The notes under the pieces are model-generated. The model saw nothing but the letters and a program-made list of their open reading frames with translations, made no database searches and was not told the DNA's origin. Position numbers and translations under genes: made by a program. Below are positions 17,224-25,513 of a stretch of 64,000 nt of DNA, piece after piece (the first letter of the stretch is position 1; every line of letters starts with the position of its first letter). The stretch is from Thalassospira alkalitolerans (GTDB lineage Bacteria; Pseudomonadota; Alphaproteobacteria; Rhodospirillales; Thalassospiraceae): NCBI RefSeq assembly GCF_002115745.1, contig NZ_JFKB01000007.1, forward strand, positions 124,001 through 188,000. Reading direction: 5' to 3'.

Positions 17224-18270
17224 TTACTTGGTCGAAATCGAAGAGATAATTTTCCGGATGGTTTCGCTTTTATCTTTCAGATAGGCAGAGGCTTCGGTCG
17301 AGGGCAGGAAGTTCGGGATAAAGAAGGAATTCTTCTGGGTTTCCTGAATTTTGCCTTCGGCATAGATTTCAGCAAGGGCATTGTCGATGGTTTCGATAAT
17401 TGCCGGATCCATGTCTTTGTTGAAGATGAAAAAGAACTCTTTATCAAAGGTAAAGTCTTTTTTGCCATCGATCGTGACGCTGACATTTGGCGTGGTATAG
17501 CCCAGCAGTTCTTCGCTGGTCGTGTTTCCCATGCCTTCCGGATTTGCCTGTTTGATGGTTTCTTCACGGGCGGTTACCCAGATGAAACGCATGGCTTTTT
17601 GGTCATCCTGGGCAAGCTGGGTGAACTGTTCGTTCGCCTGCACCGAGCCGTTGATCACATCAGCCTGACGGTCAAACAGAAGCTGGTTTTTATCTGCCTG
17701 TGAACCGGTGTTAACGGCGACAATGTTTTCTTCGGCGCCGGGATACATGATTTTTGCGGCGTTTTTCATCGCAGACAAACCAATTTCCGAAACGCCACCG
17801 GCCTGAATGGCAACCCGAATGCGCTGTCCGGCGGCGGCGGCGGCAAAGACGTCTTCCATTGATCGGAATGGTGAGTCTTTTGCGACAAGATATGCATTGC
17901 CCGGATTGATCGAAACCGTTGCGCCAACATTGTATTTTTCAAAAATGTTGTCATAGCCGCGAACACCATAAAGGTTGCCCATATAGGCACCGTCATGGAA
18001 CATCATAAGTGTCGTGCCGCGTGAATCGCGATCAAGTGCCTTGAAGGCTTCGCTGACGCCAACGGCATCAACTTTGACATTGATATCCAGTTTTTTCGAC
18101 AGGGCTTCGGCGACGATGGCGCTGTTTTGATAGGTATCACCGCCGGTCGATTTTGAACCGATCACCAGGCGAACATTGCTTGGCAGTTCTGCGGCGTTGG
18201 CGATAATTGGTGATGCAACCATGGCGGCAAAGCCGGCTGCGGTGGCGAGGGTCTTGAAAAATCCGGTCAT
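17224..18270 (-). CDS. tctC: tripartite tricarboxylate transporter substrate-binding protein TctC
   Basis: 348 residues with a Sec signal peptide (cleavage likely after IIANAA, about residue 27) and a type-II periplasmic binding fold of the Bug/TctC group. RLVIGSKSTGGDTYQNSAIVAEALSKKL corresponds to the N-terminal ligand loop of the family. GGAGGAAAC lies just before the ATG. It captures the substrate for TctAB; the adjacent catabolic operon suggests a C5 sugar acid. First gene of tctCBA, divergent from the dehydratase gene and followed by a hairpin. Confidence 0.85.
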   Translation of the reverse strand: MTGFFKTLATAAGFAAMVASPIIANAAELPSNVRLVIGSKSTGGDTYQNSAIVAEALSKKLDINVKVDAVGVSEAFKALDRDSRGTTLMMFHDGAYMGNLYGVRGYDNIFEKYNVGATVSINPGNAYLVAKDSPFRSMEDVFAAAAAGQRIRVAIQAGGVSEIGLSAMKNAAKIMYPGAEENIVAVNTGSQADKNQLLFDRQADVINGSVQANEQFTQLAQDDQKAMRFIWVTAREETIKQANPEGMGNTTSEELLGYTTPNVSVTIDGKKDFTFDKEFFFIFNKDMDPAIIETIDNALAEIYAEGKIQETQKNSFFIPNFLPSTEASAYLKDKSETIRKIISSISTK

Positions 18271-18394
18271 GAGTTTCCTCCCAAATGACGCTTTCCTGAT
18301 GGAGCTTTTTGCCCGTGATGCCCGGTCGAGGTGGTTCTCGCGGGCTAGCGTTTCACTTGTTATTATTATTGCAGCCTGTAAATTTTCAAGCCAT

Positions 18395-18410
18395 ATGAAA
18401 GCGCATACAT
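18395..18410. promoter_or_regulatory. LacI-type operator O1 (imperfect)
   Basis: ATGAAAGCGCATACAT is a 16-bp site with the central GC and CG core of LacI/GalR operators; the right half is identical to O2 at 18517-18532 and the left half differs at two bases. It is about 125 bp upstream of tctC. Putative elements TTGAAA and TAATAA for tctC lie just beyond it on the minus strand. Confidence 0.6.
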
Positions 18411-18502
18411 AATTTCATACAAGTGGTTTTGAATTATGTCAATCCCAGAATAGTCAGTCTTTTTTATCCAGCTTTTCTCTGTTGAATTGCATGTAAGAAT
18501 AC

Positions 18503-18532
18503 TTGACAACGAATACATGTATGCGCATACAT
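18503..18532 (+). promoter_or_regulatory. promoter with perfect LacI-type operator O2
   Basis: TTGACA at 18503-18508 is a consensus -35 element; the 16-bp perfect palindrome ATGTATGCGCATACAT (18517-18532) covers the spacer and the -10 region, so a bound LacI protein would block RNA polymerase. It precedes the dehydratase gene by 84 bp. Together with O1, 122 bp away, it could support looping. The remainder of 18271-18615 shows no gene. Confidence 0.7.
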
Positions 18533-18615
18533 AAAGCTATCAAAGAAATCATATTGTTTTGTTGGTTGCGCGTGATGCATCGTCAGCCTTCAGGCAAAAA
18601 AACGGGAGGGACGCC

Positions 18616-20361
18616 ATGTCCGCGAAACAAAAAAAATCACCTGAAGACCTTAGAAGTGCGCGTTGGTTTGCGCCGGATGATCTTCGCGCGTTTGGGCATC
18701 GTTCACGTTTGATGCAGATGGGGCTTGATCCGGAAGACTGGGTTGGGCGCCCGGTGATTGGTATTTTGAATACCTGGTCGGAATTAAATCCTTGTCATGC
18801 CCATTTCCGGGAACGGGCCGGGGATGTGAAAAAGGGTGTGCATCAGGCGGGCGGTTTCCCGGTCGAACTTCCGGCGATTTCGGTTGATGAATCCTTCACC
18901 AAGCCGACCTCGATGCTGTATCGCAACCTGCTGGCGATGGAGACCGAGGAAATGATCCGGTCCCACCCGCTTGACGGTGTGGTTTTGATGGGCGGTTGCG
19001 ATAAAACGACACCGGGCCTTGTGATGGGCGCGATTTCGGCCGGTGTGCCGATGATTTATCTGCCCGCCGGGCCGATGTTGCGCGGCAATTATGCCGGTAA
19101 AATCCTGGGGTCAGGCTCGGATGCCTGGAAATACTGGGATGAACGGCGCGCCGGTAACATCAGTGACGAAGAATGGCTTGGTGTTGAAGGCGGTATTGCG
19201 CGGTCCTATGGCCATTGCATGACAATGGGCACCGCATCGACCATGACCGCCATTGCCGAAGCAATGGGGCTTTGCCTTCCTGGCGCGTCCTCCATCCCGG
19301 CACCGGATGCCGGGCATATTCGCATGTCGACCCAATGTGGTCGTCGGATTGTTGATATGGTCTGGGAAGATTTGACGCCGGAAAAAATCGTCACCCCGGA
19401 ATCGGTTCGGAACTCTGCCGTTGTTGCAATGGCAACCGGGTGTTCGACCAATGCGGTGGTGCATCTTTTGGCGATGGCGCGCCGTGCCAGTATCAATCTT
19501 ACCCTTGATGATCTTGATGCGCTGGGCCGCACCACGCCGCTGATCGCCAATATTCGCCCATCGGGCAAGGGTGATTATTTGATGGAAGATTTCTTCTATG
19601 CCGGGGGATTGCGCGCCCTTATGGCGCAGCTTGGTGACAAGCTTGACCTTGGTGTGACGACGGTAACCGGCAAAACGCTGGGTGAAACGCTTGAAGGGGC
19701 GACGGTTTATAACGATGACGTTATTCGCCCGTTGTCAAACCCGGTCTATCACGAAGGATCGCTTGCGGTTTTGCGCGGCAATCTGTGCCCGGACGGGGCG
19801 GTGATCAAACCGGCCGCCTGTGACGAGCGTTTCCGCAATCACAAGGGACCGGCATTGGTGTTTGACAGCTATCCCGAGATGAAAAAGGCGATTGATGACG
19901 AAAACCTTGATGTCACGCCCGATCATGTTTTGGTGCTGCGCAATGCCGGGCCGCTTGGCGGGCCGGGCTTCCCGGAATGGGGTATGTTGCCCATTCCCAA
20001 GGCGCTGATCAAACAGGGCCATCGCGATATGTTGCGCATTTCTGATGCGCGGATGTCGGGCACGTCCTATGGGGCCTGTGTGCTTCATGTTGCGCCAGAA
20101 AGTTATATCGGCGGGCCGCTCGCACTTTTGAAGACCGGCGATATCGTTCGGCTTGATCTTGATAACCGGCGTTTGGATATGCTGGTGGCCGAGGACGAGA
20201 TCGAGCGTCGCCGTGCCGCATGGAAAAAACCCGAAGATCGCTATCAGCGTGGTTATGGCTGGATGTTTGGCAAGCATGTGACCCAGGCCAATGAGGGCTG
20301 TGACTTTGACTTCCTGTCGCCTGATTTTGGTAAAACCGCGGGCGAGCCGGATATTTTCTGA
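18616..20361 (+). CDS. IlvD/EDD-family aldonate dehydratase, L-arabinonate dehydratase type
   Basis: 581 residues from ATG 18616 (GGGAGGG upstream). [2Fe-2S] ligands are Cys60 in LNPCHAH, Cys128 in GGCDKTTPG and Cys201 in YGHCMTMGTASTM; these are spaced exactly as I recall for Rhizobium leguminosarum L-arabinonate dehydratase (59, 127, 200). The C-terminal DARMSGTSYGACVLHVAPE holds the catalytic serine. It removes water from a C5/C6 aldonate to give a 2-keto-3-deoxy acid. First gene of a four-gene operon whose next two products finish the non-phosphorylative pathway to 2-oxoglutarate. D-fuconate or galactonate are alternative substrates. Confidence 0.85.
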   Translation: MSAKQKKSPEDLRSARWFAPDDLRAFGHRSRLMQMGLDPEDWVGRPVIGILNTWSELNPCHAHFRERAGDVKKGVHQAGGFPVELPAISVDESFTKPTSMLYRNLLAMETEEMIRSHPLDGVVLMGGCDKTTPGLVMGAISAGVPMIYLPAGPMLRGNYAGKILGSGSDAWKYWDERRAGNISDEEWLGVEGGIARSYGHCMTMGTASTMTAIAEAMGLCLPGASSIPAPDAGHIRMSTQCGRRIVDMVWEDLTPEKIVTPESVRNSAVVAMATGCSTNAVVHLLAMARRASINLTLDDLDALGRTTPLIANIRPSGKGDYLMEDFFYAGGLRALMAQLGDKLDLGVTTVTGKTLGETLEGATVYNDDVIRPLSNPVYHEGSLAVLRGNLCPDGAVIKPAACDERFRNHKGPALVFDSYPEMKKAIDDENLDVTPDHVLVLRNAGPLGGPGFPEWGMLPIPKALIKQGHRDMLRISDARMSGTSYGACVLHVAPESYIGGPLALLKTGDIVRLDLDNRRLDMLVAEDEIERRRAAWKKPEDRYQRGYGWMFGKHVTQANEGCDFDFLSPDFGKTAGEPDIF

Positions 20362-20453
20362 TCCGGTTTTGATGGCCGGTAATGATTAAGTGTGAAACGA
20401 AATGGTGGTGCCCCCAACGTGCTGCCATCCACAGAATTCAAGGACTTTGACCA

Positions 20454-21365
20454 ATGGCGCTTTCCAAGGCTGAATTGCGTGACGTGCTTTCGGGGATATC
20501 GGGTATCCTTGTCACGCCTTATGACGAAAACGGTGATGTTGCACCGGCTAAACTTTCGCCGATCATTGATCGTGCGCTGGCGGCGGGTGTGCATTTTCCG
20601 GTGGTGAATGGCAATACCGGCGAATTTTACGCGCTGACCACGGATGAGGCCATCACCATGGCCCAATCGGTTGCTGAAATGCTGGATGGTCGGGCGCCGA
20701 TGCTGGCCGGGGTTGGTCGCGGTATTCGCGATGCGGTTGCGTTGGCCAAGGCATCGGCCAAGGCCGGGGCCGAGGCTTTGATGATCCATCAGCCACCAGA
20801 CCCGTTTGTTGCGCCGCGCGGTGTTGTTGATTACCTGAAACGTATTGCCGATGCATCGGATGGTTTGCCGATGATGCTTTATCTGCGCAATGATACCATC
20901 GGCACCAAGGCAATTGCCGATCTTTGTGCGGTCGAAGGGGTGGCCGGTGTGAAATGGGCAACGCCGAACCCGATGAAACTGGCCGAGGCGATTTCTGCCT
21001 GTGATCCTGATATTGTCTGGGTCGGGGGATTGGCCGAGGTTTGGGCGCCAAGTTTTTATGCCGTTGGCGCACGTGGCTTTACATCGGGTTTGATCAATGT
21101 GTGGCCGGAACGGTCGATGGCGATCCACAGCGCCCTTGAAGGCGGCGATTATGAAACCGCCCGTAAACTGATTGCAGAAATGCGCGCATTCGAAGATGTG
21201 CGCGCCGAAGAAATGAATGGCACCAATGTGACCGGTGTGAAATCGGCGTTGAAATTGCTGGGCAATGATTGCGGTGCGACCCGTCCGCCATCGGCATGGC
21301 CGCTTACCGATACACAGCATGAAAAGCTGGTTGGCTTCATGCGTCAAAATAAACTTGTGAAATAA
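20454..21365 (+). CDS. DHDPS-family 2-keto-3-deoxy-L-arabinonate dehydratase
   Basis: 303 residues, a class-I aldolase-type barrel. The Schiff-base lysine is Lys167 in GVAGVKWATPN and the partner tyrosine is in MLYLRND; the phosphate-site equivalent is NTGEFYALT. Position between an arabinonate-type dehydratase and a 2-oxoglutarate-semialdehyde dehydrogenase points to L-2-keto-3-deoxyarabonate dehydratase, which loses water to give 2-oxoglutarate semialdehyde. A retro-aldol role (2-keto-3-deoxy sugar acid aldolase) is the alternative, but no glycolaldehyde- or pyruvate-handling gene is next to it. Confidence 0.78.
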   Translation: MALSKAELRDVLSGISGILVTPYDENGDVAPAKLSPIIDRALAAGVHFPVVNGNTGEFYALTTDEAITMAQSVAEMLDGRAPMLAGVGRGIRDAVALAKASAKAGAEALMIHQPPDPFVAPRGVVDYLKRIADASDGLPMMLYLRNDTIGTKAIADLCAVEGVAGVKWATPNPMKLAEAISACDPDIVWVGGLAEVWAPSFYAVGARGFTSGLINVWPERSMAIHSALEGGDYETARKLIAEMRAFEDVRAEEMNGTNVTGVKSALKLLGNDCGATRPPSAWPLTDTQHEKLVGFMRQNKLVK

Positions 21366-21399
21366 ATGCCGGGATAACCCCGGTCAAAGGAGGCACAAA

Positions 21400-22914
21400 A
21401 TGTCCTATCATCTGACAGGAAAACATCTGATCGCAGGCCAGTGGGTAGCAGGCGAGCAGACCTTCCAGTCCGAGCCTGCCCATGGCCCGGCCAATACATT
21501 CCCGGTCGGCACCCCGGCACTGGTTGATCAGGCTGCCAAGGCCGCCGAAGAAGCGTTTTGGAGCTTTGGCTATTCCACCCGTGAAGATCGTGCGGCGTTG
21601 CTAAACAAAATTGCTGATGAAATCGATGCGCGCGGTGCAGAAATTACCGAAATCGGCACCCAGGAAACCGGCCTTCCCGAAGCCCGCCTGAATGGCGAGC
21701 GTGGCCGCACCGTTGGCCAGCTTCGCCTGTTTGCAAGCCATATTTTGGCCGGTGATTATCTGGATCGTCGTCATGACGAAGCATTGCCCGATCGTGCGCC
21801 GTTGCCGCGCCCGGATTTGCGTTTGATGCAGCGCCCGATTGGCCCGGTGGCCGTGTTTGGTGCGTCGAACTTCCCGCTGGCGTTTTCGGTTGCCGGTGGT
21901 GATACCGCCGCCGCCCTTGCCGCAGGTTGCCCGGTTGTTGTCAAAGGCCATTCCGCCCATCCTGGTACTGGTGAAATCGTTGCACAGGCGATTGACGTTG
22001 CGGTTAAGGCGTGTGGCGTTCATCCCGGCGTGTTTTCGCTTATTCAAGGCGGCAAACGTGATGTTGGTCAAAGTCTGGTGCAGCATCCGCTGATCAAGGC
22101 GGTTGGCTTTACCGGGTCGCTTGGCGGTGGTCGTGCATTGTTTGATCTGTGTGCGCAACGTCCGGAACCAATTCCGTTCTTTGGCGAGTTGGGATCGGTC
22201 AATCCGATGTTCCTGTTGCCCAAAGCCATGAGCGCGCGGAACGAAGCCCTTGCCAAAGGCTGGGCCGGGTCCTTGACCATGGGAGCAGGGCAGTTCTGCA
22301 CCAATCCGGGAATTGCGGTTGTGATTGATGGGCCGGATGCCGATGCTTTTGTTGAAACGGCCAAAGCAGGCCTTGGCGATGTTGCCGCCCAGACCATGCT
22401 GACCGATGGCATGGCCGATGCGTATCGCAGTGGCGCAAAACGCATTGCCGAAACCGCAGGCGTTAAAGATGTGCTGACCACGACATGTGATCTTCGCAAT
22501 GCAACGCCGTATTTGTTTGAAACCACCGGTGAAAACTGGCTGGCCAATCATGTGTTGGGCGAAGAAGTCTTTGGGCCGCTTGGTCTTGTTGTCCGGGTTA
22601 AGGACATGGCGCAAATGCGCGCGGTTGCCAAGGCACTTGAAGGTCAGTTGACTTGTACGCTTCATCTTGATGCCGGTGATGCCGCCGATGCCCGTTCGTT
22701 GATGCCGATTTTGGAACGCAAGGCTGGCCGTGTTTTGGCCAATGGTTTTCCGACCGGGGTCGAGGTTTCCGACACCATGGTGCACGGTGGACCGTATCCG
22801 GCATCGACCAATTTCGGGGCGACATCGGTCGGCACCATGTCGATCCGTCGTTTCCTGCGCCCGGTTTGCTATCAGAACATCCCGGCGGATGTTTTGCCGA
22901 CTGATCTGGCCTGA
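21400..22914 (+). CDS. 2-oxoglutarate semialdehyde dehydrogenase (aldehyde dehydrogenase)
   Basis: 504 residues, ALDH superfamily. The catalytic cysteine is Cys300 in GAGQFCTNPG; the general-base glutamate is in FFGELGSVNP; FGASNFPLAFSVAGGDTAAALAAGCPVVVKGH is the NAD(P)-binding segment characteristic of the KGSADH type, including those with the PxSTNFGATSVG C-terminus. It oxidises 2-oxoglutarate semialdehyde to 2-oxoglutarate, the last step of Weimberg-type pathways. AAAGGAGG precedes the ATG. No second such gene is in the window, so the xylose and uronate units nearby may rely on it. Confidence 0.88.
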   Translation: MSYHLTGKHLIAGQWVAGEQTFQSEPAHGPANTFPVGTPALVDQAAKAAEEAFWSFGYSTREDRAALLNKIADEIDARGAEITEIGTQETGLPEARLNGERGRTVGQLRLFASHILAGDYLDRRHDEALPDRAPLPRPDLRLMQRPIGPVAVFGASNFPLAFSVAGGDTAAALAAGCPVVVKGHSAHPGTGEIVAQAIDVAVKACGVHPGVFSLIQGGKRDVGQSLVQHPLIKAVGFTGSLGGGRALFDLCAQRPEPIPFFGELGSVNPMFLLPKAMSARNEALAKGWAGSLTMGAGQFCTNPGIAVVIDGPDADAFVETAKAGLGDVAAQTMLTDGMADAYRSGAKRIAETAGVKDVLTTTCDLRNATPYLFETTGENWLANHVLGEEVFGPLGLVVRVKDMAQMRAVAKALEGQLTCTLHLDAGDAADARSLMPILERKAGRVLANGFPTGVEVSDTMVHGGPYPASTNFGATSVGTMSIRRFLRPVCYQNIPADVLPTDLA

Positions 22915-22984
22915 TTGCCATTTGATATGACTTGGCGCGGGTGCGTGTGATCCACGGCCCGCGCATATCTACGGAGTTTCGAAT

Positions 22985-23710
22985 ATGACCGACTATGTCC
23001 TTGGCAATGCCACGCGTGACAAACTTAAACGGGTCAGCACCGCGTCGCTTTGCACCGCGCTTTTTAAGCGTGGCCTGCGCAATCAGTACATTCAGGAAGT
23101 CGGGCCGGTGGCGCCCAAAGACGACAACATGGTCGGGCAGGCTTATACGCTGCGTTATATCCCGGCGCGTGAAGATCGCAATCCGATTGAAGTGTTCCGC
23201 GATCCCAACCATCCGCAACGTGTTGCTGTTGAGCAATGCCCGGCGGGCCATGTTCTTGTCATGGATAGCCGCAAGGATGCCCGTGCGGCATCCGCCGGAT
23301 CAATCCTTGTTACCCGCCTGATGAAGCGCGGTGTTGTTGGTATCATTACCGATGGCGGTTTTCGTGATGCCGAAGGCATTGGCAAGCTTGATATTCATGC
23401 CTATCACAATCGTCCGTCGGCCCCGACCAACCTGACGCTGCACGAGGCCTATGACATTAATGTGCCAATCGGCTGTGGCGATGCACCGGTTTTTCCGGGC
23501 GATGTTCTGGTTGGAGACCGGGATGGCGTGGTGGTTCTTCCGGCCCATCTGGCCGATGAGATTGCCGAAGAATGCGCAGGCATGGAAAGTTTCGAAGACT
23601 TTGTTCTGGAAGAAGTTATGGCGGGCAAGTCGATCATTGGCCTGTATCCGCCGACCAAGGATGAAACCAAGGCCAATTTCGAAGCATGGCGTAAAAAAAC
23701 GGGTCGTTGA
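22985..23710 (+). CDS. RraA-like protein (HMG/CHA aldolase family)
   Basis: 241 residues of the RraA/4-hydroxy-4-methyl-2-oxoglutarate aldolase family: GSILVTRLMKRGVVGIITDGGFRDAEGI is the core that positions the divalent metal (DGGxRD), and DVLVGDRDGVVVLPAHLADEI is the conserved C-terminal strand. Relatives cleave hydroxylated oxo-dicarboxylates or decarboxylate oxaloacetate; the RNase-regulator role of E. coli RraA is unlikely here. Last gene of the arabinonate-type operon, so it may act on a side product or an alternative sugar acid intermediate. Confidence 0.75.
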   Translation: MTDYVLGNATRDKLKRVSTASLCTALFKRGLRNQYIQEVGPVAPKDDNMVGQAYTLRYIPAREDRNPIEVFRDPNHPQRVAVEQCPAGHVLVMDSRKDARAASAGSILVTRLMKRGVVGIITDGGFRDAEGIGKLDIHAYHNRPSAPTNLTLHEAYDINVPIGCGDAPVFPGDVLVGDRDGVVVLPAHLADEIAEECAGMESFEDFVLEEVMAGKSIIGLYPPTKDETKANFEAWRKKTGR

Positions 23711-23711
23711 T

Positions 23712-23778
23712 CCGCTATATTTTGCTGTATATAGCGGCGAAAATGTAATGAAGGCCGTCCGGTTTCGGGCGGCCTTTT
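23712..23778 (+). terminator. tandem hairpins ending the arabinonate operon
   Basis: CCGCTATAT (23712-23720) pairs with ATATAGCGG (23729-23737) straight after the RraA-like stop, then GGCCGTCC (23753-23760) pairs with GGGCGGCC (23767-23774) with one G-U pair and is followed by TTTT. The second hairpin is a good intrinsic terminator. Confidence 0.8.
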
Positions 23779-24051
23779 GCATGGGGCAGCAGATTGAGCC
23801 GCAGATTGCGTGGCGGAGTGGTTTGTTGTGATGCGGCCTGTGGGGTGGGCATGTGTGACGGGGGATGGGTGACGAGTGACGAGTGATGGGGAATGCGATG
23901 GGCAACGGGCGGTCTGGCGGATCATTTGGCGACGGTCGGGATGATGATCTTTGGGGATTTGGGCGGGCCAGTTTGACGGCCCTGTCTGGATCGGGGCGCG
24001 TGTGATGTGTGTCGCTACGTCTTTTTGTGCCACATTATCGAATGCCGGGGG
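23779..24051. other. gene-free spacer with short tandem repeats
   Basis: The gap between the terminator and the ROK gene holds no ORF with family similarity or a ribosome site. It contains degenerate GTGACG/GATGGG repeats around 23855-23905, including two adjacent copies of GACGAGT. I see no promoter or RNA structure to explain it. Confidence 0.4.
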
Positions 24052-25293
24052 TTAGCCTTGATGTGCGGGTGGATTGGCGAAGATGCTTTCGTCATGGCGT
24101 AAAAGGCTTTGGCCAATCGCACCTTGCAATGCCAAATCCTTGTTCCAGGGCAGATGGATGATTTTGGGGCCGTTGCGCAGTTCGGGCACCTGTGCTTCGC
24201 GCAGGCCACGGTCGATTTCGGGTTCCATCAAATCATAGGCCCGTGCGCCTGACCCGGTGATCAGAATGCGTTCCGGTCCCAACAGCGCAATCAGATTGGC
24301 AATGCCATATCCCAGAACCTTGCCAGCATGGCGGAACAGATCGGCAAGACCTTCGTCGCCGCTGCGCGCCCGTTTGACCAGATCCATCATTTGATCTTCG
24401 CTGGGATGCAGGCTGTTGGCGTTGGGCAGGTCAATCAGGCCGCTGGCATCGCGCAGGATGGCGTAATCGCCGATATAGGCTTCGATACAGCCCCGTCGCC
24501 CGCAATTGCAAAGCGGCCCATCGGGTTGATATTTCATATGGCCAAATTCGGCCGCCGCGCCGAAATGCCCATTATAGACCGCCCCGTTCAGGACAAGTCC
24601 CATGCCAACCCCGTATCCCAACATGATGACGGCGAAATCACCCTTGCCGCCAAGGTCGTTGTTTTGGGTGATGGCGGTGGCGATGCAATTGGCATCGTTC
24701 GACATCTGAACAATCCCGCCGTACCGTTCGCGCAGTGGTTTGGTGACGGCAATCTGGCGATGACGAAGGGCCGGGGACCAGATGATTTCGCCGCTATTGC
24801 TGTCGGCGACGCCCTGAATGGCGATGCCGATGCCAATCGGCGGGCGCTTTGCCAAGGTGTCGTTGTCGGCAATGAATTGATCAATCAGGTCACACAGGGT
24901 TGCGACAAGTGATGTGTCGTCAAGGTCGCGGGTATTGATGCTGTGCTGGATGCTGTGTTCGATTTCGCCCTTGAAATTTCCCAGTGCGATTTCGATCAGG
25001 TTGATGGTCAGTTTGATGCCGATGACATAGGCCGCACTTGGGACAAGATCGAGCAAAACCTTGGGGCGGCCCCGTGTGGTGCCTTGGCTGCCGGTGCTGG
25101 TCGCCGCACTTTGGGTTTCCTGCACCAATCCTTGGGCGATCAGATCCGCGGTCAGCGATGTGACGGTGGCGGGGCTTAATCCGGTGGCGTTGCCGATATC
25201 AATCCGGGCCGCCGGACCATGAACGCGCAAAAAGCGCAAAATGGCAATCTGCGAGGGTTGGCGCGGGGTGTCATGATCGGGGCGACGGCTCAT
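24052..25293 (-). CDS. ROK-family transcriptional regulator (XylR-like)
   Basis: 413 residues. An N-terminal winged helix (ILRFLRVHGPAARIDIGNATGLSPATVTSLTADLIAQGLV) is fused to a ROK sugar-kinase-like domain with the zinc/ROK signature NCGRRGCIEAYIG and HFGAAAEFGHM. ROK repressors of this build (XylR, NagC, Mlc) bind DNA and are relieved by a sugar. It lies downstream of the XylX/XylGHF genes on the same strand, so D-xylose is the likely effector. Whether the kinase domain is active cannot be told. Confidence 0.85.
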   Translation of the reverse strand: MSRRPDHDTPRQPSQIAILRFLRVHGPAARIDIGNATGLSPATVTSLTADLIAQGLVQETQSAATSTGSQGTTRGRPKVLLDLVPSAAYVIGIKLTINLIEIALGNFKGEIEHSIQHSINTRDLDDTSLVATLCDLIDQFIADNDTLAKRPPIGIGIAIQGVADSNSGEIIWSPALRHRQIAVTKPLRERYGGIVQMSNDANCIATAITQNNDLGGKGDFAVIMLGYGVGMGLVLNGAVYNGHFGAAAEFGHMKYQPDGPLCNCGRRGCIEAYIGDYAILRDASGLIDLPNANSLHPSEDQMMDLVKRARSGDEGLADLFRHAGKVLGYGIANLIALLGPERILITGSGARAYDLMEPEIDRGLREAQVPELRNGPKIIHLPWNKDLALQGAIGQSLLRHDESIFANPPAHQG

Positions 25294-25332
25294 GGGTGGG
25301 GCCTGTAACTAACTGTGTGGGGCGGGATATGA

Positions 25333-25357
25333 AACGGGTCTGAATTTCAGGCCCGTT
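25333..25357. repeat. inverted repeat upstream of the ROK gene
   Basis: AACGGGTCTGA (25333-25343) pairs with TCAGGCCCGTT (25347-25357) with one G-T mismatch, 40 bp before the ROK start. It could be a terminator for the xylose operon without T-run, or an operator. Undetermined. Confidence 0.35.
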
Positions 25358-25466
25358 CGCGTGATATGGGCATGGCGTGATCCCGGGGGATGCCGGGGCG
25401 TTCTTGGAATTTCCTTGATGCGTCCTTGATGCCGTTCTTGGCGGAGGTTTGCTGTTTGGGGTCGTG

Positions 25467-25496
25467 CCCTCGGAAATCGCCAAGGATTTCCGAGGG
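25467..25496. terminator. hairpin downstream of the XylX-like gene
   Basis: A 12-bp perfect stem, CCCTCGGAAATC (25467-25478) with GATTTCCGAGGG (25485-25496). The five-base T-run follows on the plus strand, whereas the nearby gene is read from the minus strand, so as an intrinsic terminator it points against plus-strand read-through; for the minus-strand operon it may only stabilise the 3' end. Confidence 0.45.
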
Positions 25497-25513
25497 TTTT
25501 TGATGTCGCCGTT

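Noticed and set aside
21601-22785. 394-codon minus-strand open frame inside the aldehyde dehydrogenase gene
   Set aside because: Antisense to a full-length, motif-complete enzyme; no ribosome site or similarity.
23300-24033. Minus-strand open frames in the spacer and over the RraA-like gene
   Set aside because: Proline/His/Arg-rich shadows without ribosome sites; the RraA-like gene accounts for the coding signal.
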